A DNA stretch of 32,176 nucleotides from Actinomycetes bacterium. Lineage in GTDB: Bacteria; Actinomycetota; Actinomycetes; JAHEKZ01. The notes beneath the pieces were generated by a model that was given only the letters and a program-made list of their open reading frames with translations, was not told the origin of the DNA and did no database searches. Both the position numbers and the translations under genes were made by a program. Positions within the stretch are counted from its first letter, which is position 1. The number at the start of each line of letters is the position of its first letter. The stretch spans positions 1 through 32,176 of the forward strand of contig JAJAYZ010000005.1 in assembly GCA_027118455.1 (NCBI GenBank), given 5' to 3'. Positions 1 to 7,283 of this stretch are shown one piece after another.

Positions 1-30
1 GCTGCAGTCCTTGCAGACTGGGACTGCAGC
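1..30. terminator. Perfect inverted repeat at window start
   Basis: Two perfect 10-bp arms, GCTGCAGTCC (1-10) and GGACTGCAGC (21-30), flank a 10-nt loop. It lies 48 nt beyond the stop codon of the minus-strand DUF4235 gene, so a terminator for that operon is the simplest reading. There is no T-tract, which is common for actinobacterial terminators. The window edge hides whatever lies on the other side. Confidence 0.5.
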
Positions 31-77
31 TAACCGTCTCAAGGGCCACGCCCGTGCGTTGCGACCCTTGGCGATGT

Positions 78-320
78 CTAGGCGCGCACGCGCTTGGCGC
101 GATGAACCGCCCAGTTCTTGGCGAAAGCTACCGTTGCTGCGCTTACGGCGGCAAAAGCCAAGATCTCCGGCAGCGAGCTGTCATCGTCTGAACTGGGGTC
201 GGTGCCACGGACGAACCGCCAACCGGCACTCACCAACTTCTGCGCCACGAGTCCGGCCCCGATGGCAGCGATCGTGACCACCACCTTGGGGGGACCAACT
301 GACTCCTCGGACGTGCCCAT
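78..320 (-). CDS. DUF4235 family small membrane protein
   Basis: An 80-residue protein with two hydrophobic stretches (about residues 10-30 and 50-70), a charged acidic linker (PSSDDDSS) and a basic C-terminus (KNWAVHRAKRVRA). This layout fits the DUF4235 family of small actinobacterial membrane proteins, whose function is unknown. The ATG at 320 shares its A with the TGA of the upstream DUF3093 gene (TGATG), and a GAGGAGGG Shine-Dalgarno lies 5-7 nt before it. A GTG at 323 is an alternative start but sits too close to the ribosome site. Translational coupling to the DUF3093 gene is inferred. Confidence 0.7.
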   Translation of the reverse strand: MGTSEESVGPPKVVVTIAAIGAGLVAQKLVSAGWRFVRGTDPSSDDDSSLPEILAFAAVSAATVAFAKNWAVHRAKRVRA

Positions 321-868
321 CACGTTCCCTCCTCGGCTGACACTGCTGACGGTGCTGACGGTGCTGACCCAGATCCTGTCATGTCAGTGACTGAGTGGGC
401 ATCTGACGTCCCGTGCCGAGTTACTCCGAGCGCTGCTGCCAACTGTTCTGGCGAACGGCTCGACACGTACCAGTACGGAGTGGGATCGCGGGGGTCGACC
501 ACCGCGACAGCCACGGCGGTCGGGACCCAGCCGCGCAGCAGCACAAAGGCACGCGAGTCCGCACCCGTGCCTCGGCGACGCCGAGCTGCGCTGGCATCGA
601 GCACCTCGACCTTGCCGATCGCGTCCAACGGCAGATGGGCGTGCCCGACGTTCAGCCCAGCCGCAGAGACGGTCACCAGGGTGGCGACCCGAGCCACTCC
701 GAGCGACGCGAGGGTGAACGCAGCGGTGCCAACAATGATGCCGACCGGGGTGGCGATCGCTGAGCCGTACGCGATCGCGAGAGTCATTGCCCAAAAGAAG
801 ATGACGGTCCAGAACCACCAGGGGGCGGTAAGCCGCTCGCGGAAGGAGACCACGTCAGGGGTTGGCAC
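320..868 (-). CDS. DUF3093 domain membrane protein
   Basis: A 182-residue protein with an N-terminal double membrane segment beginning SFRERLTAPWWFW, typical of DUF3093, followed by a cytosolic part containing the family-like stretch RGWVPTAVAVAVVDPRDPTPYWYVSSR. The function is not known. In mycobacteria the DUF3093 gene lies beside dut, as here. I chose GTG 868 because a CACCCT hexamer sits exactly 6 nt upstream (leaderless pattern); GTG 853 is an alternative giving 177 residues. The reading frame stays open to 1003, but the extra N-terminus runs into the divergent thioesterase gene and is not believable. The C-terminal 35 residues are low-complexity, rich in Ser, Ala and Gly. Confidence 0.72.
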   Translation of the reverse strand: MPTPDVVSFRERLTAPWWFWTVIFFWAMTLAIAYGSAIATPVGIIVGTAAFTLASLGVARVATLVTVSAAGLNVGHAHLPLDAIGKVEVLDASAARRRRGTGADSRAFVLLRGWVPTAVAVAVVDPRDPTPYWYVSSRSPEQLAAALGVTRHGTSDAHSVTDMTGSGSAPSAPSAVSAEEGT

Positions 869-874
869 GCCCCC

Positions 875-880
875 AGGGTG
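875..880 (-). promoter_or_regulatory. Putative -10 (CACCCT) of DUF3093 gene
   Basis: CACCCT on the minus strand, 6 nt before GTG 868. It is back to back with the plus-strand hexamer at 907-912, so the two genes would be driven divergently from about 40 bp. Confidence 0.35.
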
Positions 881-906
881 GCACTCCAGGAATGCCGATG
901 CGCCGG

Positions 907-912
907 TAGGGT
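907..912 (+). promoter_or_regulatory. Putative leaderless -10 (TAGGGT) of thioesterase gene
   Basis: TAGGGT matches TANNNT and lies 6 nt before GTG 919, which puts the expected transcription start at the G of the start codon. No Shine-Dalgarno is seen. Confidence 0.5.
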
Positions 913-918
913 CCGACC

Positions 919-1521
919 GTGACCGAGCAGCCAGCCCGTCGGCGCCCGATCGAGCCGCCGGCCCACGCCGTGCCCCCGGTGCGTCACGCCGACGCACCGC
1001 CACCCGGCACGTCGCTGGGCAGTCACTACCGACAGTGCTTCGGGTGCGGCCCCGATCATCTGACCGGCCTGCATCTGACCCTGACGGCAGGGGAGGGCTG
1101 CACGATCCACGCTGAGCTGCAGGTCACCGAGCACCACCAGGGCGCTCCGGGCCTCGCCCACGGTGGGCTGCTGGCAGCGGCCTTCGACGAGGCGCTTGGC
1201 GCCGTCACCTGGCTGCTGCGGGTGCCGGTGGTCACCGTCCATCTGGAGACCGACTACCGACAGCCGGTGCCTGTCGGCTCGACGCTCCTGGTGGACGCCG
1301 AGTGCTACGCGGCAGCCGGACGCAAGATCTACTCGCGGGCGGTCGGACACCTAGCTGGCCCAGGCGGAGAGCCAGGAGCGCTGGCTGTGCAGGCGAGGTC
1401 GGTCTTCGTGTCGGTGCCTCTCGAGCACTTCCGCGAGCACGGCCGGGCATCTGACATCGACAGCTTCGTGGCCAGCCACGACGAGGCCGAAGTCCTCCAT
1501 GCGTTCGAGGTGAACCCATGA
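919..1521 (+). CDS. Hotdog-fold acyl-CoA thioesterase (PaaI/4HBT type)
   Basis: A 200-residue protein. About residues 33-40 read HYRQCFGCG, a motif common at the start of actinobacterial PaaI-like thioesterases. It is followed by the hotdog core with GLAHGGLLAAAFDEALG, where HGG and the following Asp/Glu are the usual catalytic region, and by a strand pattern ending in ARSVFVSVPLEHF. The family hydrolyses acyl-CoA thioesters in the cytoplasm; the actual substrate cannot be told. The start is GTG 919, supported by the -10 element just upstream. The stop overlaps the dut start by ATGA, so the two are probably one transcription and translation unit. Confidence 0.85.
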   Translation: MTEQPARRRPIEPPAHAVPPVRHADAPPPGTSLGSHYRQCFGCGPDHLTGLHLTLTAGEGCTIHAELQVTEHHQGAPGLAHGGLLAAAFDEALGAVTWLLRVPVVTVHLETDYRQPVPVGSTLLVDAECYAAAGRKIYSRAVGHLAGPGGEPGALAVQARSVFVSVPLEHFREHGRASDIDSFVASHDEAEVLHAFEVNP

Positions 1522-2012
1522 CCGCTCACCTCGGCGGCCGGGGCGAGGTCGATGTGCTCGTCGTTCGGATCGACGCCGACCTGCCGCTCCCGACCTATGC
1601 CCATCCGGGCGATGCCGGGCTCGACCTGCTCTCCACCGTTGACGTTGTGGTGGCGCCCTCGGAGCGGGTTCTGGTTCCGACGGGCCTGGCCCTAGCACTA
1701 CCCGATGGTTATGCGGCGTTCATTCACCCCCGCAGCGGTCTGGCGATCAAAGATGGGCTCACGGTCGCCAACGCTCCCGGTACAGTTGATGCTGGGTACC
1801 GCGGCGAGATCAAGGTGGCGCTGGTCAACATCGACGCCGAGCGTACGGTCGCCGTTCGACGGGGTGACCGGATCGCTCAGTTGGTCGTTCAGCGTGTTGA
1901 GCGGGTGGTATTCCATGAGGTGGAGCGGCTGCCGGGGTCAGCGCGCGCGGCTGGTGGATTTGGATCGACGAGCCGCGCGGCTCAGGTCAACCCAGAACCG
2001 GCCGACTCATGA
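1518..2012 (+). CDS. dut: dUTP diphosphatase (dUTPase)
   Basis: A 164-residue trimeric-type dUTPase, which converts dUTP to dUMP and pyrophosphate, limiting uracil in DNA and supplying the dTMP pathway. All five family motifs are visible in order: DAGLDL, HPRSGLA, NAPGTVDAGYRGEIKV (with the catalytic Asp), RGDRIAQLVV, and a C-terminal arm AAGGFGST that closes the active site. Motif 5 is slightly divergent (GSARAAGGFGST). The ATG overlaps the thioesterase stop (ATGA), so this start is well supported. The N-terminal 10 residues (MTAHLGGRGE) are an extension before the usual first strand. The neighbourhood matches mycobacterial dut (Rv2697c). Confidence 0.96.
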   Translation: MTAHLGGRGEVDVLVVRIDADLPLPTYAHPGDAGLDLLSTVDVVVAPSERVLVPTGLALALPDGYAAFIHPRSGLAIKDGLTVANAPGTVDAGYRGEIKVALVNIDAERTVAVRRGDRIAQLVVQRVERVVFHEVERLPGSARAAGGFGSTSRAAQVNPEPADS

Positions 2013-2072
2013 CTGACCAGCGAACAGACAAGGGCGCCAACGTGAGCGGCGCCGTGAGTGGAGGCAGTCCCG

Positions 2073-2765
2073 ATGTCGCTCCTACGTAAGAAGACGGCAA
2101 CACCGGAAGAGCAGGCGTTCCAGGCAGCGATCAGCGAGCAGTTCGACCGCGCTGAGCACGGGCCAGGTGACGAGGAGGAGATCGAATCCAGGGCCAGCGC
2201 CGCGAGCGACGGCGACGGTGACACTGAGAGCGGACCAGTCTTGGACTTCGGGGCATTGCGTGTTCCTGCGGTCGACGGCATGCAAGTGCGCGCCGAGCTC
2301 GATGGCCAGGAGCAGGTCGTTGGCGTCGCCGTGGTGCTGCAGGACACGATGCTTCAGTTGCAAGCCTTTGCGGCCCCAAGGTCAGAAGACCTTTGGGACG
2401 AGGTGCGCCAGGAGATCGCCGAAGGCATCCGCGGTGGCCAGGGCAAGGCACGTGAGGTCGACGGCCCCTTTGGTCGTGAGCTGCAGGCTGAGGTCGTTGT
2501 CACCGACGAGTCGGGCGGCAGCAGCCGCCAACCCGTCCGCTTCATCGGCACCGACGGTGAGCGGTGGTTTCTCCGTGGTGTCGTCACCGGTCCTGGGGCA
2601 ACAGACCCGGCCAGTGCTGCGGCCATCGAGCAGATCTTTTCCGGTGTCGAGGTCGAGCGTGGCGCTCAAGCTGCAGCGCCGCGCGACCTCTTGCCGCTGA
2701 CCTTGCCCACTGACCAGTTGCTCGACTCCGAGGCAGGTGGGGTCGACGATCCAACGGAGGCCTGA
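2073..2765 (+). CDS. DUF3710 domain protein
   Basis: A 230-residue soluble protein: an acidic, low-complexity N-terminal third (about 15-55) followed by a folded domain with LDFGALRVPAVDGMQVRAE, EVRQEIAEGIR and GERWFLRGVVTGPGATDP, which is the DUF3710 signature region. The function is unknown; the family is conserved in actinobacteria beside dut and an OB-fold gene (compare Rv2696c). ATG 2073 was chosen because GGAGG at 2060-2064 stands 8 nt before it; a GTG/ATG further upstream (2058) lacks a ribosome site. It is probably co-transcribed with dut across a 60-nt gap. Confidence 0.8.
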   Translation: MSLLRKKTATPEEQAFQAAISEQFDRAEHGPGDEEEIESRASAASDGDGDTESGPVLDFGALRVPAVDGMQVRAELDGQEQVVGVAVVLQDTMLQLQAFAAPRSEDLWDEVRQEIAEGIRGGQGKAREVDGPFGRELQAEVVVTDESGGSSRQPVRFIGTDGERWFLRGVVTGPGATDPASAAAIEQIFSGVEVERGAQAAAPRDLLPLTLPTDQLLDSEAGGVDDPTEA

Positions 2766-2787
2766 GCGGGCTTCGCATCGTGACGGG

Positions 2788-2793
2788 TAGCCT
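2788..2793 (+). promoter_or_regulatory. Putative leaderless -10 (TAGCCT) of OB-fold gene
   Basis: TAGCCT ends 8 nt before GTG 2802, within the 36-nt gap after the DUF3710 gene. Confidence 0.4.
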
Positions 2794-2801
2794 TGTCTGT
2801 C

Positions 2802-3200
2802 GTGGCCACCGGTACTTCCTCCCCAGCTTCCAGCAGCAACTGGTGGCAGCGGCTCGCTGAGCGCATGGCTCCCAGCGCCCTGGCCCTGGAGGCCGACGAG
2901 TTACGCAGCAAGTTCGACGCGCTCAACACGACGTCCATCGCCGACGCGCCGATCGCTGTTCGGGTCCGGGTTGGCGGAACGGTCCGCTCCATCACCCTCC
3001 GCTGCCGCGCCCAGGTCCCTGCGCTTGAGGTGGACCTCTACGACGGCAGCGACGCGCTGACACTGGTCTTTCTCGGTCGTCGCGCCATTCGGGGAATTAC
3101 CCCAGGTCGTGGGCTCATCGCCTCCGGTCGGGTCACGCGCCGCGGTTCAGCCCTGGTCATGTACAACCCGACATACGAACTGCTGCCGGCTGCCGCGTGA
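2802..3200 (+). CDS. OB-fold nucleic-acid-binding-like protein
   Basis: A 132-residue protein with a Ser-rich N-terminus, a short helix (NWWQRLAERM) and a C-terminal beta-rich region (VRVRVGGTVRSITLR, VDLYDGSDALTLVFLGRRAIRGITPGRGLIASGRVTRRG) that reads as an OB fold of the RecG/ssDNA-wedge type. It corresponds in position to Rv2694c. The biochemical role is not established; binding of single-stranded nucleic acid is only inferred. GTG 2802 is preferred over TTG 2793, which would lie inside the predicted -10 element. Its stop overlaps the DUF3159 start (GTGA). Confidence 0.75.
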   Translation: MATGTSSPASSSNWWQRLAERMAPSALALEADELRSKFDALNTTSIADAPIAVRVRVGGTVRSITLRCRAQVPALEVDLYDGSDALTLVFLGRRAIRGITPGRGLIASGRVTRRGSALVMYNPTYELLPAAA

Positions 3201-3898
3201 CCGATCGGGACCGCGAGGAAGAACTCGCTGCCGGTGTCGATCTTAAGGACGCTCTCGGTGGCAAGCTCGGTGTCGCTGAGAGCGGGCTGCCCAGCGCCGT
3301 CTTCATCATCACTTACACGGTCAATAGCCAGGTGCTCGAGCCGGCGCTCTGGGCGGCGCTAGCCACGGCCGCGGTGATGACGCTTGTTCGCATCGTCCGC
3401 GGTGGCTCACTGAAGTACGCGTTGGGGGGAATGTTTGGCGTCGCGCTGTCGGCGTTCATCGCCTCGCGCACCGGGAACGCCGCGAACTTCTACCTCCCCG
3501 GTCTGATCTGGCAGGGCGGCTACGCGGTGGTCTACCTGATCTCCGTCCTCGTCGGCTGGCCGCTCATCGGTGTGATGCTCGGCCCGCTGTTGGGCGAGGG
3601 TTTCACCTGGCGAGACCATCCGGAGCGACGGCGCGCCTACACCCAAGTGACCTGGCTCTGGTTCGGCATGTTCACCCTGCGCCTCGCCGTCCAGCTTCCG
3701 CTCTATCTGCTGGGCATGACAGTGGCTCTGGGTTGGGTCAAGCTAGCGATGGGCTGGCCGATCTTCGCGCTGGTGGCCTGGGTGAGCTACCTCATACTCA
3801 CCAAGGCTCCGCCGCCGCGGCCGCAGTCGCCGTCAGCCGATGAAGCTGAGATTGACGATCAACTACGCGATGAGGCTACGGCCGAGGATGCGGACTGA
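3197..3898 (+). CDS. DUF3159 family membrane protein
   Basis: A 233-residue polytopic protein with about six hydrophobic segments between residues 30 and 205 and a charged, acidic C-terminal tail (EAEIDDQLRDEATAEDAD). The loop LGEGFTWRDHPERRRAYTQVTWLWFGMFTLRLAVQLPLY is characteristic of DUF3159, the family occupying this position next to the trkA pair in mycobacteria (Rv2693c). The function is unknown. The start GTG overlaps the OB-fold gene stop by GTGA. Its last 23 nt overlap the tail of the convergent trkA-like gene, so neither gene has room for a terminator between them. Confidence 0.82.
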   Translation: MTDRDREEELAAGVDLKDALGGKLGVAESGLPSAVFIITYTVNSQVLEPALWAALATAAVMTLVRIVRGGSLKYALGGMFGVALSAFIASRTGNAANFYLPGLIWQGGYAVVYLISVLVGWPLIGVMLGPLLGEGFTWRDHPERRRAYTQVTWLWFGMFTLRLAVQLPLYLLGMTVALGWVKLAMGWPIFALVAWVSYLILTKAPPPRPQSPSADEAEIDDQLRDEATAEDAD

Positions 3899-4541
3899 AA
3901 GTCTGCTGCACCGCGTCCTCTGACTCGTCTGACGTGACGAAGAGCAGTTCGTCACCTGCTTCCAACGGGTCATCCGGGCTAGGCGTAATCACCTTGCGAT
4001 CGCGAACGATGGTGACCAGTGCCGTGTCCGGTGGCAGCGTGATGTCGCCGACGCGGGAGCCGACGACAGGGGAGTCCGGCGGAAGAGTGAGCTCGACGAG
4101 GTTGGCATCCCCCTGCTTGAACTCCATCAGTCGGACTACGTCACCGACGCTCACAGCCTCCTCGACCAGAGCAGAGAGCATCCGAGGGGTTGAGACGGCG
4201 ACGTCGACGCCCCAGCCCTCATTGAAGAGCCACTCGTTCTTGGGGTGGTTGACCCGTGCGACAACCCGGGGTACGCCGTACTCCGTCTTGGCGAGCAGCG
4301 AGATCACCAGGTTCACCTTGTCGTCTCCGGTGGCCGCGATCGCTACCTGGCAGGTCTGGAGGTTGGCCTCGTCGAGCGAAGAGATTTCGCAGGCATCGCC
4401 TTGCAGCCAGGTGGCAGCAGCGAGATCGCTGCGGTAGGTCGTGACCTCGGGGTCGATCAGAAGTACTTCGTGTCCATGGCCAAGCAGCTCTCCAGCGATC
4501 GAACGCCCGACTTTGCCGGCCCCAGCGATGGCGACGCGCAT
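3876..4541 (-). CDS. TrkA/RCK potassium-uptake regulatory protein (CeoB-like)
   Basis: A 221-residue cytoplasmic protein: an N-terminal Rossmann RCK domain beginning MRVAIAGAGKVGRSIAGELL (GxGxxG nucleotide-binding loop, acidic residue at the end of strand 2 in LLIDPE) and a C-terminal TrkA_C domain from about residue 140 (LVELTLPPDSPVVGSRVGDI ... DELLFVTSDESED). Such proteins bind NAD(H) or ATP/ADP and gate potassium transporters. The frame is open further upstream, but ATG 4541 starts exactly at the conserved beta strand and lies 4 nt after the preceding gene's TAA. It is second in a two-gene operon and corresponds to mycobacterial ceoB (Rv2691). Confidence 0.9.
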   Translation of the reverse strand: MRVAIAGAGKVGRSIAGELLGHGHEVLLIDPEVTTYRSDLAAATWLQGDACEISSLDEANLQTCQVAIAATGDDKVNLVISLLAKTEYGVPRVVARVNHPKNEWLFNEGWGVDVAVSTPRMLSALVEEAVSVGDVVRLMEFKQGDANLVELTLPPDSPVVGSRVGDITLPPDTALVTIVRDRKVITPSPDDPLEAGDELLFVTSDESEDAVQQTFSPHPRP

Positions 4542-4545
4542 CCCG

Positions 4546-5208
4546 TTAGTGTCCTTCCGGAGGTTTGGCGACGGCAGCTGCTGCCCGGTCCGCGTCGTCG
4601 CTGGCCAGCATCGCGTGCACGATGTCACCCTCTTGGACGACGCTGCTCGCGGTGGTCAGCTGCCCCTCGCCTACCCGGGTGATGTAGCCGACCTTGATGC
4701 CGCACTCCTGCTCGAGTCGGGCGTAGGTCTGGCCGATCCAGGCCAGAGCCACGGGCAGTTCAGCCAGGCTCACCCCTCCACGGGGGTCGCGGTAGTCCTC
4801 ATGCAGCCCGCCGGGCATGAGGCGCCGCAGAACCCGGTCGGCGGTCCATCGCACCGTGGCAACGGTCGGGATACCGAGCCGCTGGTAGATCTCGGCGCGC
4901 CTCGGGTCGTAGATGCGGGCAACGACGTTGCCAACCCCGAAGTTCTCCCTGGCGACACGCGCGGCGACGATGTTGGAGTTGTCGCCGCTGCTGACCGCCA
5001 CGAACGCATCAGTGCGTTCGACTCCGGCCTCAAGAAGGGTGTCCCTGTCGAACCCGACACCGGTGACAGTTGAGCCACCGAAGCCGGTGCCGAGCCGCCG
5101 GAAGGAGTCCGGGTCTTGATCGACGACGACGACATCGTGACCGGCCCCGTCCAGCTCGATAGCCAGCAACGAGCCCACTCGGCCGCAACCCATGATCACC
5201 ACATGCAC
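4546..5208 (-). CDS. TrkA/RCK potassium-uptake regulatory protein (CeoC-like)
   Basis: A 220-residue paralogue of the next gene. It starts VVIMGCGRVGSLLAIEL (GxGxxG), with VVVVDQDPDSF supplying the acidic ribose-binding residue, then DAFVAVSSGDNSNIVAARVAR, typical of RCK domains. The C-terminal half (SLAELPVALAWIGQ ... GYITRVGEGQL ... GDIVHAMLASDDADR) is a TrkA_C domain. The start is GTG 5208; TACCGT 6 nt upstream supports a leaderless start. It is transcribed divergently from the KimA-like permease over a 56-nt gap, so co-regulation of regulator and transporter is likely. It corresponds to ceoC (Rv2692). Confidence 0.9.
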   Translation of the reverse strand: MHVVIMGCGRVGSLLAIELDGAGHDVVVVDQDPDSFRRLGTGFGGSTVTGVGFDRDTLLEAGVERTDAFVAVSSGDNSNIVAARVARENFGVGNVVARIYDPRRAEIYQRLGIPTVATVRWTADRVLRRLMPGGLHEDYRDPRGGVSLAELPVALAWIGQTYARLEQECGIKVGYITRVGEGQLTTASSVVQEGDIVHAMLASDDADRAAAAVAKPPEGH

Positions 5209-5214
5209 GGGCCC

Positions 5215-5220
5215 ACGGTA
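5215..5220 (-). promoter_or_regulatory. Putative leaderless -10 (TACCGT) of first trkA-like gene
   Basis: TACCGT lies exactly 6 nt before GTG 5208 on the minus strand, about 30 bp from the divergent permease promoter. Confidence 0.5.
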
Positions 5221-5250
5221 GCGGTCCTCGGTGCGCGGATCGACAAGGCG

Positions 5251-5256
5251 TAGGCT
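5251..5256 (+). promoter_or_regulatory. Putative leaderless -10 (TAGGCT) of permease gene
   Basis: TAGGCT is followed by an 8-nt gap and GTG 5265. No Shine-Dalgarno is present. Confidence 0.45.
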
Positions 5257-5264
5257 CGGCGCCC

Positions 5265-7283
5265 GTGGCCTCTGTGACTTCGCTCTTCAAACGCGCTCTC
5301 GTTGGCCGTCCGCAGTCGAGCGCCAAGCTGAGCGAGACCTTGCTCCCCAAACGAATCGCGCTGCCGGTATTCGCTAGTGACGCCCTCTCGTCCAACGCGT
5401 ACGCGACCCAGGAGATCCTGCTCGTTCTCTCCCTCGGGGGGTTGGCCTACTACCACTACGCGCCGTGGGTGGCGGCCGGTGTGGTTGTCGTCTTCTTCGT
5501 CGTCGTTGCGTCCTATCGGCAGAATGTCCACGCCTACCCCTCCGGCGGCGGCGACTACGAGAACGTCAGCGTCAACTTGGGGCCGAACTCCGGCGTGGTG
5601 GTCGCAAGTGCCCTTCTCGTTGACTACGTGATGACCGTCGCCGTCTCGATCGCTGCTGCCGTCGACAACATCGCCTCGGCTGCTGGCGGGCTCGAAAGGC
5701 ACGCCGTGCTGCTCGCTGTCGTTCTGATCGCTGTGATTGCCTTCCTCAACCTGCGCGGGGTGCGCGAGTCGGGAACCGCCTTTGCGATCCCGACCTATGC
5801 CTTCATGGCGTCGATCTTCCTGATGGTCGGATGGGCCATCGTTCGGATGCTCTCCGGCACCGAGATCCGGGCTGAGAGCGCTGACTACACGTTGGTTGCC
5901 GAGAACACGTTTACCGGGTTGGCCTTGGTCTACCTAGTGGCTCGGGCGTTCACCTCGGGAACGACGGCACTGACCGGTGTCGAGGCCATCAGCAACGGGG
6001 TACCAGCGTTTAAGAAGCCGAAGTCAAAAAACGCGGCAACAACGTTGCTACTCCTCGGGGTCATCTCGATGACGATGTTCGCCTCGATTACCTGGCTGGC
6101 TCTAAAGACCGGCGTGAAGGTGGCCGAGAACGACCAAGACCTGCTCGGACTTCCCGCGGGCGATCAGCAGCAGACGGTCATCGCTCAGATCGCCAACGCG
6201 GTCTTCAGCAACGCACCGGCACTGGCTGTGATCGTGACCGGGGTGACTGCCCTCATCTTGGTGCTGGCCGCAAACACCGCCTTCAACGGTTTCCCTGTGC
6301 TCGGGTCGATTCTTGCGCGCGACGGCTTCCTGCCCCGCCAGCTCCACACCCGAGGTGACCGGCTGGCATTCAGTAACGGGATCTTGGCGCTGGCCGGAAT
6401 GGCCATCTTTCTCGTCATCGTCTTCGATGCGAACGTCTCGAAACTGCTCCAGCTCTACATCGTCGGGGTCTTCGTCTCGTTCACCATGAGCCAGATCGGC
6501 ATGGTCAAGCATTGGACGAGGTTCTTAAAGATCGAGCCCGACCCCGTCGTTCGAGCAAAGATACGCCGTTCGAGGGTGGTCAACTTCGTCGGCGTCATGC
6601 TGACCGGGTCGGTGCTGATCGTCGTCCTGCTGACGAAGTTCACTCACGGTGCTTACCTCGCGGTGATTGCGATGGCGGCGCTCTTCGTGCTGATGAAGGC
6701 CATCCGGCGTCACTATGCCAACGTCGCCGAGGAACTGCAGGCTGACGCTTCTTCGGAGCTGTTGCCATCACGTATCCACGCCGTGGTGCTCGTCTCCAAG
6801 CTCCACAAGCCGGCTCTTCGCGCTCTGGCCTACGCGAGGGCTTCGCGCCCCGCGACGCTCGAGGCGGTCACCGTTAGCGTCGACCCGATCGAGTCGGAGG
6901 CGCTGCTCGTCGATTGGGATGAGCGGAACATACCGGTGCCGCTGCGGGTGCTCGACTCTCCCTACCGCGAGATCACCCGACCGGTCGTTGACTACGTCAA
7001 GGCCAAGCGACAGGACAGCCCACGCGACATCGTCGATGTCTATATCCCTGAGTACGTCGTTGGCCGCTGGTGGGAGACGTTGCTGCACAACCAGAGCGCG
7101 CTTCGACTCAAGACCCGCCTGCGGTTCACGCCGGGCGTCGTGGTGGTGTCAGTGCCCTACCAGCTGCGCTCCTCCCAGCAGGCGGCCGAACGGCCAGAGA
7201 CTTTTGGCGCCGGGTCGACCAGACGTGGTGAGCCGTCAGCTGAAGAAGCCGAACGGACCGTGGCCAAGGAGACGGATACGTGA
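5265..7283 (+). CDS. APC-superfamily potassium permease, KimA-like
   Basis: A 672-residue inner-membrane transporter with about 12 hydrophobic segments (residues 35-480) and a cytosolic C-terminal domain of the universal-stress-like fold (IHAVVLVSKLHKPALRALAYARA ...). Compared from memory with Bacillus KimA (about 607 residues), it keeps the pattern SDALSSxAY with Asp39 and Tyr46, SYRQxxxAYPxGGG, TALTGVEAISNxxPAFK and the C-terminal RWxxxLLHNQSA. KimA is a high-affinity, proton-coupled K+ importer, so potassium uptake is the best inference and fits the divergent RCK pair. The last 40 residues are an extra polar tail. The stop overlaps the methyltransferase start (GTGA). A generic amino-acid permease is the less likely alternative. 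Confidence 0.85.
   Translation: MASVTSLFKRALVGRPQSSAKLSETLLPKRIALPVFASDALSSNAYATQEILLVLSLGGLAYYHYAPWVAAGVVVVFFVVVASYRQNVHAYPSGGGDYENVSVNLGPNSGVVVASALLVDYVMTVAVSIAAAVDNIASAAGGLERHAVLLAVVLIAVIAFLNLRGVRESGTAFAIPTYAFMASIFLMVGWAIVRMLSGTEIRAESADYTLVAENTFTGLALVYLVARAFTSGTTALTGVEAISNGVPAFKKPKSKNAATTLLLLGVISMTMFASITWLALKTGVKVAENDQDLLGLPAGDQQQTVIAQIANAVFSNAPALAVIVTGVTALILVLAANTAFNGFPVLGSILARDGFLPRQLHTRGDRLAFSNGILALAGMAIFLVIVFDANVSKLLQLYIVGVFVSFTMSQIGMVKHWTRFLKIEPDPVVRAKIRRSRVVNFVGVMLTGSVLIVVLLTKFTHGAYLAVIAMAALFVLMKAIRRHYANVAEELQADASSELLPSRIHAVVLVSKLHKPALRALAYARASRPATLEAVTVSVDPIESEALLVDWDERNIPVPLRVLDSPYREITRPVVDYVKAKRQDSPRDIVDVYIPEYVVGRWWETLLHNQSALRLKTRLRFTPGVVVVSVPYQLRSSQQAAERPETFGAGSTRRGEPSAEEAERTVAKETDT

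Noticed and set aside
381..1115. Long plus-strand open frame antisense to DUF3093
   Set aside because: Arg/Thr/Ser-rich shadow of the real minus-strand gene; it also overlaps the thioesterase in another frame.
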